DNA of 64,000 nucleotides from Fasciola hepatica (Eukaryota > Platyhelminthes > Trematoda > Plagiorchiida > Fasciolidae), in assembly GCA_948099385.1 (NCBI GenBank), contig CANUEZ040000196.1, positions 45,001-109,000 on the forward strand, given 5' to 3'. The notes under the pieces are model-generated. The model was not told the DNA's origin. It searched no databases and worked only from the letters and a program-made list of their open reading frames with translations. The position numbers and the translations under genes were made by a program. Positions within the stretch are counted from its first letter, which is position 1. The number at the start of each line of letters is the position of its first letter. This document shows positions 1 to 14,003 of the stretch, piece after piece.

Positions 1-2004
1 AGTCATTTGATTGGTAGATGAATGCACCGTTGATGCTGTCAACGTCCGCGGCGAGTTTCACATGTTTCGTTCGCTTTCCACACGTCAGCCAAAGGCATTG
101 TCATAGTCGGTTACTGTTAAGACTACGTGTGAGTTGACTGGCGTACAGCGGATCCGTGAATTTCACTTGTTTCGTTAGCAAATCAGGTTTCTGAGGGCAG
201 CACATTGTCGACAATTAAGTCAACCAACATCGCTACTGAGCGATGATTCGAAAGAAAACCAGAAAGGGATTTCTGTGGGAGGCGAACGATATCACGTGAC
301 AAATTACGGGGACGGGTTTTGATTTGGCTGATTTACCTGAAATATGGAAAAGTAGACCAACAATATATCTCAGGACTCAACAGAAGCAGACAATGGTCTC
401 TGGTTGAGATAGGAGCACAAAGCTTTAGAGAGAATAATTCAGGATGATTGATGATAACCCTGTCTAAAACAGAGTTGACTCTTGTTGGCGAAACATACAG
501 ATCGGTTGAGTCAAACGTGGTTAGGGGTTGGGCATGGGCATGAATCAAGTTGTTTACTACGATAAGCAAATCTTCATCTAACAAGGAAATAAGGAAGGGC
601 AAAAATGAGTCATAGAAAGATGAAACAGAGTTCTGTTTGGAAAATGGAGCCCCATAGATGTTTGTTATGATGGTGCTCCTAAGGCGAGAAAATGTAGGCT
701 GATACTTCATAACTGAACAATCAGTACCTCTCATTCAGGTTTGAATACACAACTTCAGACTCGTCACATCAGGTGTTGACGTATTTGGCGAGCCCGTCTC
801 CAGTCTTCTCGTTTGTTGAAACCTAGACCTACTTGAACAGTTTGAATCCATTCATTGACACGAGTGAGTCAGTAATATATGGGCTTAGCCTTGATTCTTT
901 CATACCACCCACACATGTGAGAACATGAATTCGCGAACGAAGAATAAGGGCTGGATTCAACATTGTCACTAACAGAGAACGTCTGTTGGTACGGGACAAA
1001 GACAAGACGGACATCTTCGCTGGAGAGATGCAGTCGAGAGCAGCCTTCTAGCCAGCACGGGATAATTGTAAATGTTGAATCTAATTAGGACGGACTCATA
1101 CAGACAAACACGGTTTGGACTACTAATGGAACAAAATGTGAGATGTGCGAAAATTTCATTTGCTTTAGGTTGCTTACAAATGCCCGGGTGTTAGGGTGAG
1201 GATATTCGAGTGTGCTTCTATGAGTCATTTATGCCCCATTGAAGGGGAGGCACTGGGCCTGCTCTTGTACGTCTTGTGCAGTCCCAAAACATTTTAAACT
1301 TTTATTGGTACTTCATTTTCTGTCCTTGATTCACGTTTATCCTCTTCTGGACATGTTTAGTCCACAGAATGTTTGTCCATTTTGATAATAAGAGAGACCG
1401 TCCAACACCTGTTCGTTCTATTCACGTTTGGTTTCCGTTCATCACACTCAGAGTGAAGTAGTACTATATTTGATAGCCTGAGATTGAACTTGGTCGTGCG
1501 GCCAGGAAGTCATTTCTTAGCCTGGTAAAGCATATCGAACCTCTCCTTTCCGCAAGACTTACATTCTGAGAGATACTTGGTTATTATTCTCCCTAATCAA
1601 GCAAAATTTGTTTGGGACTGAATTAACGTCATCATTCACATTTCATATTATTGACCGGATACTGAACAGGGCTTACTATCAAAGATAAGAAAATTTTGTA
1701 TCTGTTTGGTTAGTGGTCTTTAGAAGCATGGCACATTGTGGATCGATCTTGTTCCCAGTTTGTTTTGAATTCTATTCGGGTTGCGTGGTAATCAGAACCC
1801 GTTTTCACTATTTAGTACAGAGATCAAACATCAGAACTGGCGTTTGGCTGGTATATTTGTGTTTCTTTTTGATAACGACCACTTTACTCCAATCTCATTT
1901 ATTTGTTCGTTTTTTTTATTTGTCTCCTGCCACTGAAATACTTTCGTGATGGCACTAAGCTCGATCTAAAACCGGTGTGGTGATAAGCGGTATACTAGAG
2001 GGTG
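1..2004. other. Non-coding stretch, nothing recognised
   Basis: Only short open frames without splice-site support or recognisable motifs occur here. No repeat family or RNA gene could be named. Confidence 0.4.
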
Positions 2005-2079
2005 GACAAAATTCTCCCGCAAGCACACGACCAGTCACGCGGTTATTGCTGCTCCTCATTTATACGTACACGGTACTCC
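2005..2079 (-). repeat. Decayed copy of the hammerhead-bearing repeat at 62.15 kb
   Basis: By eye this stretch aligns in the same orientation with 62153-62222. Both contain an ACAAAATT block, a CCG/CGC-AAGCACAC block, an ACCAGT block, a GCGGTT/GCGCTT block, GCxGCTC, and a TACG-rich end. The CTGATGA core, complete on the minus strand in the 62-kb copy, is mutated here (AAATGAGG in the equivalent place). It is therefore probably a dead copy of the same element, likely the terminal repeat of a Penelope-like element. Confidence 0.5.
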
Positions 2080-2780
2080 ACTGTCCACTAAACTTCATAC
2101 ATTTGATCTGCATAATTATATTGATCACAAGAATCCCATTTATTGGATTGTCTGTGATTGCTGTTGTTTATTCATTGGTGAGTCGTTGGGAAATCATCGA
2201 AAATCAGAGCTACAGGTGTGAGCGGATAATATATCTCCCGGGGTATGAGGTGCTTTTGAACTCAACTCCAGATGAATAGTCATAGGAATCTTTTAACCAC
2301 GGAAGACAATCGCTTTCCTAGGTGATGATTGGCAACAATTAAACGGTCATCATGTTGGGCTTTCAACTGTTCTGTCTCGGTTTTGAATCATCTGTCCACC
2401 CCGGTCACTTCCTAAAGGTGGCAGGTTATAATTGGCCCCGACATTCTCCCTGAACTACTACACCATTTTCACATATTGAAGAGAAAGTGAATAAAAAGGT
2501 CGTAGTGATTCAGATGTACTTCCGAAGGTGTTACAGAAGGCATCAGGCTTCATGTCATGCATTTCATCGAAGATGACAGTGTCAACTGGTGCAAACTGCT
2601 ACTCAGATCCAGATCTGAAAAGTGAGCGTATCAAAATGCAGTTTTGCTGTTCCGGGACTTAATTCACTTTCTAATGGGCCAGTTGAGCATATTGAAAAAT
2701 ATCCTGAATATCAAGGTAAGTAATCCATTTATTTTCTGACGTATTAGCATATGAGCTCTTCCATCCTAGAAACGCTGCCT

Positions 2781-2811
2781 AATATTATATATATATCGTA
2801 TATGTATATAT

Positions 2812-2843
<32 letters not shown>

Positions 2844-2844
2844 G
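2781..2844. repeat. TA-rich microsatellite
   Basis: Interrupted (TA)n tract with a few C and G substitutions; simple sequence with no coding potential. Confidence 0.9.
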
Positions 2845-5800
2845 TGCAATTGAGTAGTAGGAGATTGAGTAAGTTCTTATTCTAGGACGTTGTGAAGATG
2901 GGCGTAGTCATTTTGACAAATGTGACAAATAATATTTGTGAATGGGCCTCACCACCATGGGTGGCAAGAACGGAACAGTTAAGAAACAAAACAGATGGTG
3001 CCAAAATCTAGCCTTTGACTAATTATATGAAAAAGTTTATTTAAACTATGAATGAGCAATACTAGTGGTCTCTGCAAGTAATGGAATAAATTAACTCATA
3101 TACCCACGCTGTTCGCCTCACTCACTGAGTTCAACCATGATAAAATGGAGGAAAATTGACAGATAAAGATCGACGAGGCAGATGTTTTGCTCTTCGTTTT
3201 TAGTGATTGCATTCTAAGTCCCAACAATGTGTTATTTATATCTTTTGATTTTTGTTTGCGAGCTATCAGGTTTTGGAAATTGTGTTGCATTACTCTGAAT
3301 GGATCACCCGAAAGAGGCCTGAGGCCAAACCTTGAAAACTGCCCCTAAGTATGCCCTTGTATTATGCTGATGAATACAGAGAAACAATACCAACTTTTTG
3401 CGCGCAATCAGTGTGCTCCCTCCCATTCTCGACCACGAATAACACATCAACCGGACTTTTACAGGCGTTTTAGAAACCCCCACATATTAGGAGCACTTTC
3501 AGCAGTAAACCAAGTGAGAGAACAATAGTTCTGGACATATTGGTTTGTCCAAGACAACAAGGACTCATTCCAATCATGCCCATATGGTCATTGGTGAATG
3601 AATACTTAAATGTTTATCCGAAGGAATAATTACACAAGAATATGAAATTCAGAATATGGAATATCCCTATCCGCTCTGTGCTTTTACAGAGGGGGTTGTT
3701 TTCTTAGCCCGTTCCCATGGTTCCCTTTGTTGGGGGTGAACAAATATCATGTACAATTTGAAGATTGTATGAAGAAATGATACGCGAAGACTGGAGAATT
3801 AAATGCGTTCCATTCATTGACTGGAAAGTATCACAACCCTCCATTTGTGCTGTACACAGTGGAATGAAGGTGGTTCAAAGTAGGAGTTTCTGAGGATTGA
3901 TAGGATTAACTGAAAAGTTATCTTTATTTACCTGTCCGCGTTCAAATGTATTCGTGTACAAAGAAAATATACTTGCTCAAGAGTTAGGCAATAGCAAGAA
4001 AAAGGAAGGCTAGTAGCTACACCTTCTTGGTACGACGACTCATTTTTCCCACTGCACGTCAAATGTTTCAGAATCCTGATAAATGATCGGGTATACAGGT
4101 AGCCTTTTGCACCACCGGGTGCATTCAATTAGAGCAGAATCATAAAAGTAGATGCATAACAAAATATCAGTGAAGACTTCGTATGAAACCATCAACAACC
4201 AAGTATAACGTGACGGATCGGAAAGTTTTTATGGACACTTCGATTATGCACCAATGCTGGGATAACGTCCAATCGCCATGGGGGTCAGATATTTGAGTCA
4301 GTAAATCCGGTTGCGTTTCACGAAGAAACACTCCTTCTGTGGTGGGCGCATTCACGATTCATGATCCACACACAAATCCTCTAGCATCCATCCTGCAAAG
4401 AACGTTTTTAATCCCTTCTCTCTTTCCCAATATTTATTATCTATGCAACACGTCTCAGGTCATGGCAGCTCGAAGGAGAGTAGTAATTTGGGGGTAAGTG
4501 AGATTATGAAAACAATGGCGGCTCTCTGATACATTCTCAGGTACGATGTCTAGACTGTTGGGCGGACATTGAAAGATGAATTTCAGTTGGCACACTTCTA
4601 CACGGAACATTCAAACAGTGCCCATAATTGAAGCGATGCAGAGAGGCACCATTTCCAATTAGAATTGGGGTTTATTCTGGAGAATCACAGTGAACTAATA
4701 AGTTCAAGTGCACAGATGTACTTATGGTCACCACAAAATTATGTCAACAGTGTGTTTTGTACCAATACGCTGAAATATTACGAAGGCGAACTTTTATTGA
4801 GACCAACCGTGTGACCACGGAATCGCTGGTTGGCATTTCCGCTTGCGTTTGGAATTACATTTTATCTCGTTCCGTCTAACACCGCACCGCACAAAAATAT
4901 TACCTTATATCGAACATCCTAATATTGTTTCAGACAGACCGGGAGCTAACTCAACACAATTCACCTTATTGTCAAACAAATAATCCTCTGGATCCTGAAG
5001 TATACCAAAGATCGTGGTGCAAAACATCACTTTGGTAATTCAGTACATTAGTGAAATCCCCACGCAGTCTCCTTTTATCACTTCCGTGACTTTCATCAGC
5101 GTGTTACACGGCTCTTTCCAACCACTTCGAACCACACACCGTCCCTTTCCTTTCATATGTTGAACCCAGTGGTCTTGTCTCCGTTCATCTACCGTTTTCC
5201 TATCAGTGTACATTTACAGTGGACCGATTTTCATTGCGGTCAATCAAGGGGTCTACGACCCTCACGTTTTGGTGCGTCAAATGTGCCCGACCTGGTGTGT
5301 CATGTTTGCCTCCACTTTTTGTCAGCTTTCTCACCCGCACCGCATGAGGGACCGTTGTACTTTCCTTCCATGCTAAAGATCACACCACATCCGTGTGAGG
5401 TTCTAGGTCAAGCGCGAGTACAATCCTCTTGGTTATTGTCTGAACAAATTTCGTGGTCATATCTCTGTCCATCCGTCTCATGTACGCTTCCCACTCCTTC
5501 TGTGAATGGCCGATTGTTCTTCCTATGGAACATGATTTTTACCCTATTTCCACAACTCGGTCCCGTATCGCTCGGCATACGTTCCCCGCCAGACCATTCA
5601 GAAGATTTGATGTCTATTCCCAGACACTTGTGATTGAATAGCCCCCACAAAAGTGAGGTATGTTGTTTGGTATTGTGATGATTGTTCCCTAAAGTACACG
5701 TAGATCACCCACCCGCCTTATTCGATTTGGGTTTCGAGTCACTTGTTCACTGGACAGCGGTTCAGTTACACTCTTCTACCACAACGGGTTTTCATATGAA

Positions 5801-7559
5801 ATTTAACGTGATATTTCTTCCTAAAAGTATCATCCATGTGAAATAAATTTACCAGAAGGGATTGATACTTTAGAAGTATCGAAGTATCCCACGGAAAACG
5901 ACGCCAACAAATTCACTGTGTTTTGAATGATGAATTTGCCATCATGAGAAGAACTGTCCTTTGAGCCATGGAATTCTCCCCAATTTTAATTAACCTCATT
6001 CACTTTGAGCTTGGGGATATTAGTGGCACATCTTCAACCCGTTGTTCTCGATACTCGACCATTTGTCTCGCTGCCGCAAAAGAAAGTCGATCGAACGTGT
6101 ACGTTGCCCCAAGTGAATAAAATATTAATTCATTCCCTAAGCGAAATACTCGAGCTACCCAGATTGCAGTACAGATGAGCACTGCAATGTAAGAATTACG
6201 AGGAAAAGTTTTCTAGAAAATGTTTTTTAATTTTCACCACTGAGAACGAAGCTGACATCAGTTATTTGCACTCATTTATTTTATGAATTTATGACTGACT
6301 GTATAGTGTCCTGGAACACTGTTATTTCATTTTCATATTTAAACAATGAGATCAAAATCGCCATTTTTCGGGTTTGTCCTTAAATTTGATCACGGTAAGC
6401 AGGGCACATGGAGATCATATTCTCATCCAAAGTACGTTGCTTGTCAGGACCATCCCACTGGTCGGTTCTCACGTTGATCGGATGATCATCACAGTCCATA
6501 CAAATCTGTCTTAGTGCTATGGGTTGCTACACTGGCCATATACATCAAGACTCGAATGCATCATGCGGAAATCAATCAGAAACAAGAAGTGCTTTTAATG
6601 AAGCGTAGTTTGCACCAACGTTTCTCAATAAAAGTCAGGCTGATTTTATTCGGTCTACAATAAGCAAAATTAGGACACCCACTTGCGTACGAGATCGATA
6701 TTGTGCAGAGTGGTCAGTGCAGAAGTTAAACGATGACCTGATTGAAACTTGACTGCCTACCTTGTCTATAAAATGTGACCTGGTCCATGAATGGTGTGCG
6801 CCTACACAGCGCAACTGACTGGAATGCTTTCGCACCAACACTATAACATTTCAAATAACATTGAAGTGTTGTCTGCACATACAAACTGACATTAAATGGG
6901 GCATAAGCGCATAAAATGCACTTGAAAATCACTCCATTAAAGTAACTGAATTATTAAGGAGTCGGCATGATAAGTATGTAGAAAATAAATATCCGCTTCA
7001 TTTGCCCTCACGTGTGGACAAAGTGTGGGTCGAACTAGTTTCTTGAGAAGGTGCACCCTGGCGAAATGCTGTCACAAAAGTCCTACATGTGAAAAAGCTG
7101 ACTAATTAAAAACAAAGTGCAAGTTGACTTATTAAACTGATACGTCAACTACCTGATCACCTTTTCTGTCTCTCCAAAGTTTTCCATCAGAGCAAAGGGG
7201 TCACGTTAATTTACTGCTCAAATCCAAGGTAATTTCAGTAAATCCTGATCCCCGTTTTGATGGAGCGCCAGAATCAACCCTCAATGGCGCATTTCAATCT
7301 CCTATTTCTTGTTTGACAAGTGTCGGTTTTGGTCACAAATAGGTTGAATCTACTCACTATTCGTAGATGTAAAATATTATTAAAGTATTATATTAGGAAA
7401 GTTTCCAGAGTTCGCAATAGAAACAGGATATAACTTACGGAATATGGCTATCTTTGAATGTCTTTTCAAACTGTGGTTTCCAAATGCCTCAATATGCTGC
7501 ATAGTGTGTGTTGTAGGCCTCAAGATGAATACCAATTCTGAACGCCTCTCGAAATGCAC
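2845..7559. other. Long non-coding stretch, nothing recognised
   Basis: No exon with supported splice sites and no recognisable transposon protein was found. Around 5150-5650 open frames run on both strands in a somewhat GC-richer patch (the longest is 158 codons, plus strand), but neither product resembles a family I know. Intronic, intergenic or old repeat DNA are all possible. Confidence 0.35.
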
Positions 7560-8245
7560 TTGTTGTAGTCTCTGCTGAGAAAATCCCCCTAATTGTCCTC
7601 TTTTGGCCGTAGCGTTCCCACCCAGCGCCAGGATGAAGGCGAGTGCTTGGTGCTCTCCACTGGGTTGACTGACTGATAGTCAGTCTAGGGAAGATGGCTA
7701 AGCCCTGATTCTAAACCACACACAGGCGGCGCATGAGGTGTAAAACACTATGCTCATCAGCATCTGTAGTTAGGGGATGTACTAAGCAGCAAGGGTGTTT
7801 TGCCTAATCCGAAGGGTAAATGGATTTAATATTCAATTATAGGCCCCCAGAGGGCTACGAGATCATCATATTGTCCTACTGCCATGTAAGCTAGACGTTC
7901 TGGCTCAAGGCTCCTGGTAGAGCCTCGTTAATGAACTGTCTACTTTCGTCTGGCCTACCGAGTGATATTCAGCCCACATAATTACATGAAACCTTTTCCG
8001 CATATATAGTTACTCTTTCTTGCGCCCCGCGTTACTCGCCCACTCAAACTACACAAGATATGACCAAGGTGCTGGTGGTCGGACAAAACCAACCAACCAG
8101 TACCACACCACCCCTTCCAACTCGCTCCACTTACACAAAACCACATGAGTACTGTTCCATGTACTTCTCACATTGCCATCGAGAAAGACACTGTTGTGTT
8201 CAGTTCACCAAAACCACTACTGATACCACATGTGCCACTGAAGCT

Positions 8246-8945
8246 TATAGGATTTAACGTACAGATTCTAATGCAAATAGGCAAACAAGCAGCTTTAGCG
8301 CTTCCGCTGCAGACACTGGCCATTGACATCTGCTGCCTGTCTGAGACTCACATCCACGACCCTACATCCGCAGTACGTCTGAACTCGGCATAAGCACATG
8401 ATTTTTAGCTGTGTTTATCTGGAGATACCGCTGTTCCAGCATTTGCTGTTAGGACTGCTTTGAGTACTGGAGTCGAGTCTGCTCTTTGAGTCTGGATTCC
8501 AGTCAACAGTGGATTGTGTGCAATTCGCTTAGAGGGTACGTCCAAGTCTAACAAAGTCCGTGACGGCAACCGTTGTCTGTTTTTTTTCACTGCCTAAGCC
8601 CTACTGACTGCGGTCCGGACTCAGTCAAAGACATATTCTACCAGAAACTTTACAAATTCCCCGAACAGTATTTCGTAGGGACATTGTGGTACTGGCTAGA
8701 GACATGAGCACCCACACTGATCACCTAGGTTCAGACGAGCGAATACTTGGAGTCCAAAGCGGTGCTAGCTGTCAACGCATGGAAGACGGTAATCAACTGA
8801 CTCATCTATGCACAGAGCACCGCTTAGCCTTGTGCAGCGCAAATGTCCGGCACAGCCTGTGTGGCACAGTCACATGGAGACTGCATCTAATAATCAGTTT
8901 CGGTCACAAACAGACAAGAAAACCACTAGTGTGGCTCAGTTAGGT
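8246..8945 (+). pseudogene. LINE endonuclease domain, broken
   Basis: The segment opens with the hallmark stretch of CR1-type ORF2 endonucleases: GFNV, QIGKQAALA, then TLAIDICCLSETHIHDP, which contains the SET(R/H)I motif next to a catalytic Glu. Further on, in other frames, come a VRLxG-like piece, a degraded GDMNAQ-like piece (read as ARDMSTH near 8698) and scattered LCS fragments. At least four frame changes or stops separate the blocks, so it cannot make a working nuclease. It would have nicked target DNA to prime reverse transcription. Confidence 0.7.
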
Positions 8946-9699
8946 CTTGTGTATCACACTGAAGCACACATTTAGATTTACGTCGCTCTTTGGTGTGCCG
9001 AGTTCATAGTACATTCATCCATCAAGTCAAAGTTTGCCATCAACGGATAGAATAGAACAACTTTGCCGGACGTCGGTCCGACGACGATATCAGAATCAGC
9101 TTGCTACCCAGCTGAGTAGCCACATACACGATTACTTATTTAGATTGCTGGAAACACATCTAAAGTTCTATGAATTCAGGGAGTACCACATCCTGTGGGT
9201 TAGTCACACGGCAGTCAGCTACAAACTGGATCTCATCAGGTACTCCGGAAGTGCCGAAATATCCCTGCCAGAAGCGAAAATCACAATGTTCACGTCCAGC
9301 TATAAATAAATCTTACCAGTGTCCTGTGCAAACTTCGAGAAAATCAGTGGTCTGAAAGCGCGTTTTAAATGAAACGAGCTGCTGCCCCCGACGATGCTCG
9401 GATACCTATCTAACTGATCCGATCAACAGGAACCAACATGCCTGGCATGAGCGAAATGATCTTCAAGTTTAACGAGCAATCAATACACCAGCCTTTACGG
9501 CGCGTGTATCGATGGGAAATGCACTTCGAGGAGCAGTTTACTGGCTTTCAGCGGTAGCGTCCCAAGTCAGTAGTCCGTTTGAATCAGTTCACGCCCCACG
9601 GATAGTCCAATAAGGTTTAATTGTGCGTCCGTCATCCTTTTCTGCAAGAGAAATGCTAGAAATGTAGGCTGTTGCAGTCAAGGGACGAGTCTGATCTCG

Positions 9700-9965
9700 G
9701 TCGCGTCAAAGCTGTTGGCGTCAATAATCCCTGAAGCTCTATATCATCAGGCTTCCGGCAGAGTACAAGCACATGGTTCATCGTCAACTCACTTTCCAGT
9801 TGGAAGAGGCGTGCGTCAGGGTTGTCCACTCTCACCCTTCCAGTACAACTTGATGATTTACAACATCGTAAGAAGGAAGTCAGGAAATCAGACGATCGAA
9901 GGTCTTGATTTTCTTTCCGGTGGTTTTTTCAGACTGAGCCTATGCAAATGACATCGCTTTGATTT
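9700..9965 (+). pseudogene. LINE reverse transcriptase palm fragment
   Basis: The frame reads FPVGRGVRQGCPLSPF, the conserved RT block preceding the catalytic loop in non-LTR elements, followed by YNLMI. After FLSGG a frameshift near 9930 is needed to reach AYANDIALI, which stands for the catalytic YADD box with the first Asp changed to Asn. Frameshift and active-site change together mark it as dead. It continues the endonuclease remnant upstream on the same strand. Confidence 0.8.
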
Positions 9966-10560
9966 GAAATCATGCTACTAAGGCACAGTGCATTCCAGAC
10001 AACCTTGAGATGACTGCATGTGCTAGTCACTTCACAAGTCTAAAGTGCTTCCACAGCATTTTGACACTCAATACCATCGATAAATTCGTAGGAACGTCTG
10101 TCTACTAGGTAAGCTCTATAACTGCAGACTGGAGGGTTGGAGACGATGTGAACAACGTGATAGCCAAAGGCTCAAACGGCGCACTGCGATTTGCGTTATC
10201 TGTGGAGACCTTGTACCATCCACCTCCGATTGAGAGGTAGGGTGTATTAGATGCTGTAGGTACTGTATTCCCAGACCCTTGTAGGACCTGGTCTGTTCGA
10301 GAAGCTGATGTCGTCAGGTTTTCCATGTTTGATCACCCTTATCCGAGGGTAATCTCGCGCGTTTGGTGGCAACAGCGAAAAAGCAATTTCAATGTTCAAG
10401 CGCGCGTCTATGGAATCGAGCATGCCGCCTGCCCAGTTAGCACAGCAGTATGACTCCACCGGCTTCGTCGGTTGAGGCATGTTATAAGTATGCTACTTCA
10501 TTGAATTCCCCATGCTGACGCTTCAGCCGAGCCTTCGGTTGACTAGAAACGAGAAGGCAG

Positions 10561-13500
10561 AAGTCAAGTCACGACATGGCATCAGTCTAATAAAGTGTTG
10601 ATGTCAAGCCTTTGCTCCGTCGGTGTACTAGATTAGTCGCCAATTGAGTTTAGCAGACGTCTCAGTTTTGATCTTGTGTCACGTCATTTCGATCATCAGG
10701 TGAATTGCAGAAACTCATCCAAACTTCGAAAGCATATTACAGTTCGGAAAATTCCCAAGGCTGTGTGTATATTAAATTGGTTCACAGAACCATCTATAGC
10801 TAGCTGGTCTTTACGTAAACAAAATGGCGTTTAGCAAGAACTAGTTAAAAAAATCTTTCTATTCTTCCTGGTATCTCTGTTACATTCCGCTATCCTTTCA
10901 AAATCAAAGATCCACGCCTTTGCATCTCCATCCGCGATCGGAAAGAGTCAAAGAAGCTTCAGTGCGAGTGTGAGTGTGGTCACGACACCAATGTACCGAA
11001 TATGGTAAGACGGATAAGTAGATTTGTATTTGGACAGCCAAATAAGTTAAGTTCGTGTAGCAGGTACGATCGCATTTATGGCCCTCTTTCCATACCGCGC
11101 TACAGGTGCGTTGATCTTCCTGCTGTTTGAGTATATCGGTTGCGTGCTGGTCAGTTGCCTGCAGCCATTAGCTTGATTTTTCTGTGCTCCATCTGTTCGG
11201 CTTGTGTAATTGTCCCGGTTGACAGCTTAGTCGGTAGATCTTCGCATGGGTTATCTTGTTGGTTGCCCGAGATCTCGCTACTTCCTATCTAAGAGTCCAT
11301 ATGACCCCTAATTGTCTGATTCAATATTTTTCCGACATGTTCATAGCCTGTTGCTCGGTCTGTCGCTCTCGATCGGTTGGTCTGATCGGTTTGATATTTA
11401 CATCGTCCTGTTGTTTTGAGCATCCCCGCTACATTATGCTGGGTGTTTACCTGATCAGCACGTATAAAGTTCCAGCTAAAATATTGAATTCAGGCGAATT
11501 TTACTTCAGTCTTCTCGAAGCACAACAACCCAGAGGTGGGCCTCTTTCATGGACAACTCAGTTCTTCTTCCATGGATTACACGAGAACTATTCACTGGTA
11601 GATATCTTACAGTGAAGATATGAAACAAATCAGTCGTTTGAATAATACAGGGCTAATAACTTAGTTCAATAGGAACCTGCATAATCAGCTCACATGACTG
11701 AGGACATTTCAGAGATGTGTGATACACAGGTTGTTATATGCCTGAATAGAAATAATGTCCCTCATATCAGCCATGCAAAGAGAAAGTGGGAGTCAACTGC
11801 CTCGGGATTTTATCGACTTGAGTCCTCTGAGATGATAGGATAAAAGTTCGTTTTGTTGGATGTTCTGTCCAACCACAAATCAACCATTAACCAGGTTCAA
11901 AGCTTAGTGCATCGAGACATGTGACCGAATATTATCTCTAATCCCGTCATCATAACAAGCAAACCTGAGCACTTGCAATGACTTGCTTGACAAGGGGGTT
12001 CGAAGCACCGTAAACAAGTCGGTCTACCTGATGTTAAGTAATGGTGATGGACACTGGAATATTTTGGATTGATGCCGAAGGGTTAGTGAAAATAACAATC
12101 AGTTCATTGAAGCAGTGGGTATTGAGTGGCAGCTAACCGAACACGGAACGTGACATTCAACCGTCTGATATCGTGCAGTAGATCGATATCCTCGTGGGTG
12201 TTGTGTTTTTGTATTTCATTACCAAGATCCTAACTGAAGAATATATCGCAGAAACATGCAATCATAAGAATATAATTCGCATGCCTTCATGCACATATGT
12301 ACGCTTAGAGAAATGAGGTTATAAATAAAACAGAACTTGCCTCGTTGTGATAAGGGCATTTTGTGTTTGCATTGACAGTGAATTAAATTCTCGTCTGACT
12401 TAATAGGAAAATGTTCCACCCGAATCGTGTTGCGAGTTTTATCTTCTCCGATGTTGCTTCAATTCATTTCAGGCAGGTAATCTGAAAAGTAGAATGATCA
12501 CATTCGAGTTCGACAGGATTTAAGTCGCTTTGGTAGGACGGATATTCAAAACATCGCCCAGTCGGAACAGTTCATCCTTTACGGTCCCATGATCTCTGCT
12601 TTTCACCCTGAAAGTTTCCAAAATGTTATCGGTAGGTTCACCTTTCCGATTCCCTGGTTGACGAGCATGCATTTCCCAAGAGAGCGTAGTGACCGGATTG
12701 CATGAAATACAATATTATTGCACGCGTTCTGGCGATCAACTGTATTTAATTACTAGAGTGAGGGATAAGATGTGCATGAATAGCGAAACAAATATGGAAG
12801 CAAAATTGGAACTGTTGGTGGATGGGAGATGTCTATCAAATGTGTGACTTCTAAAATACATTAGTCATACAATGCAGCCAATGTCTGAATAGGACTGAAT
12901 CATTTTTATAAGTTGCTGTGGGCTGTATGATCCCTGTAGCTGAGTTCAGTAATGCCCTGTTCCCAAACTACCTACTTCATTTTTCATACGCATTTTTGAA
13001 CCAAAATGATGTCTTATTTGCGATAGATTCATGAGCAAGGAAACAATGAATGTGGTGCATTGAGTCTGAAAGCAAAAATCTATCTTATTTGATGCCGTTC
13101 AATGGGATCATAAAAACCAAATGCTTTATCAAGCATATCAGCCAACGAGCATTCTTTCTAGAGCTGCCAGCCAGTGGACTGAGTATAATAATTATTGATT
13201 TATTTTACAGATGTTCTGCATCAACTGAGCAAAGTAACGCCGGTTATCAAAGTTTCTTAGTGAGTGTATGGGTTCACATTGACCCATATGAGTGGAGCGA
13301 TGGCCACATTCCTATGGATGCACTGATGGATGCAGTTGGCTTATGTGCTCGTTGACTTAGTGAAACAGAATCGTTTTAGATATATATATGCGTTGGCGCA
13401 TCCAGCCATTTACACGATTTGTGCATGAACCCTTGCATATATCAGTTCGATAACGCATTTAATCGGGCATGCTCTTAGTTATACGGATTTGTTTCGTTGT

Positions 13501-13990
13501 CTACCTGTTCTATGCAACTGGGGCAGATCTACCAGATTGGATTGGTTAGTCTAATTTCCGACGTGTACTGTTTGAGCACGACATCCTTCTCTTGAATTCA
13601 TATCACAAATGTGCCATTTTCCCAATGCATAGAAGTTCACGTTGGTGACGTAATCAGTGAGTCTCAACACGAAGTCCATCTGCAGTGATTCTGAACGCAA
13701 TTCATTATTCTGGCATTGTTCTCACTGTGATCAATTTGGCATTGTTGTCTTGTATCTTTGAAAGCCTAACTAATCACGTGCTGTCAAGTATCCAACATTT
13801 TCATCTTCTGGTAATTCAGATTATCAAATTGAATATTCTGTACCAAAATATGGATTAGACGGGAACCATTCACACAGAATTAGTAAAGAAACAATGTACA
13901 CTTCAATTTGCCAGATGGTCAGTGACTTTTCAATTCACGTGCGAATTGTTTATCTACCAAATAACAAATTATCATCAGTTTCTCATGAAT
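10561..13990. other. Non-coding stretch, no gene supported
   Basis: Open frames here lack convincing splice sites and recognisable motifs. A possible tiny exon at 13211-13259 (TTTTACAG acceptor, GTGAGT donor) is too short to judge. Confidence 0.3.
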
Positions 13991-14003
13991 CCTTTTTTCC
14001 AAG

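Larger units (their letters stand above)
7560..10560 (+). mobile_element. Decayed non-LTR retrotransposon (CR1/jockey-like LINE)
   Basis: A plus-strand relic with parts in the order expected for a LINE: a non-coding 5' part (about 7560-8060), an apurinic-like endonuclease (8246-8945) and a reverse transcriptase (about 9700-9965). The frame is broken many times by stops and shifts, so no complete ORF2 remains. The outer limits are estimates because target-site duplications and a tail were not identified. The grouping with CR1/jockey-type elements of flukes is inferred from the wording of the endonuclease start and of the RT palm motifs, not from a search. Confidence 0.75.

Noticed and set aside
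1713..2279. Two plus-strand frames of 78 and 100 codons with hydrophobic stretches
   Set aside because: The second overlaps the decayed hammerhead-type repeat, and the hydrophobicity follows from T-rich sequence. No exon borders.
5157..5650. Overlapping open frames of 158 (plus) and 80 (minus) codons
   Set aside because: They are long for this AT-rich window but match no known family, and no splice sites or codon signal distinguish them. They probably reflect a GC-richer patch.
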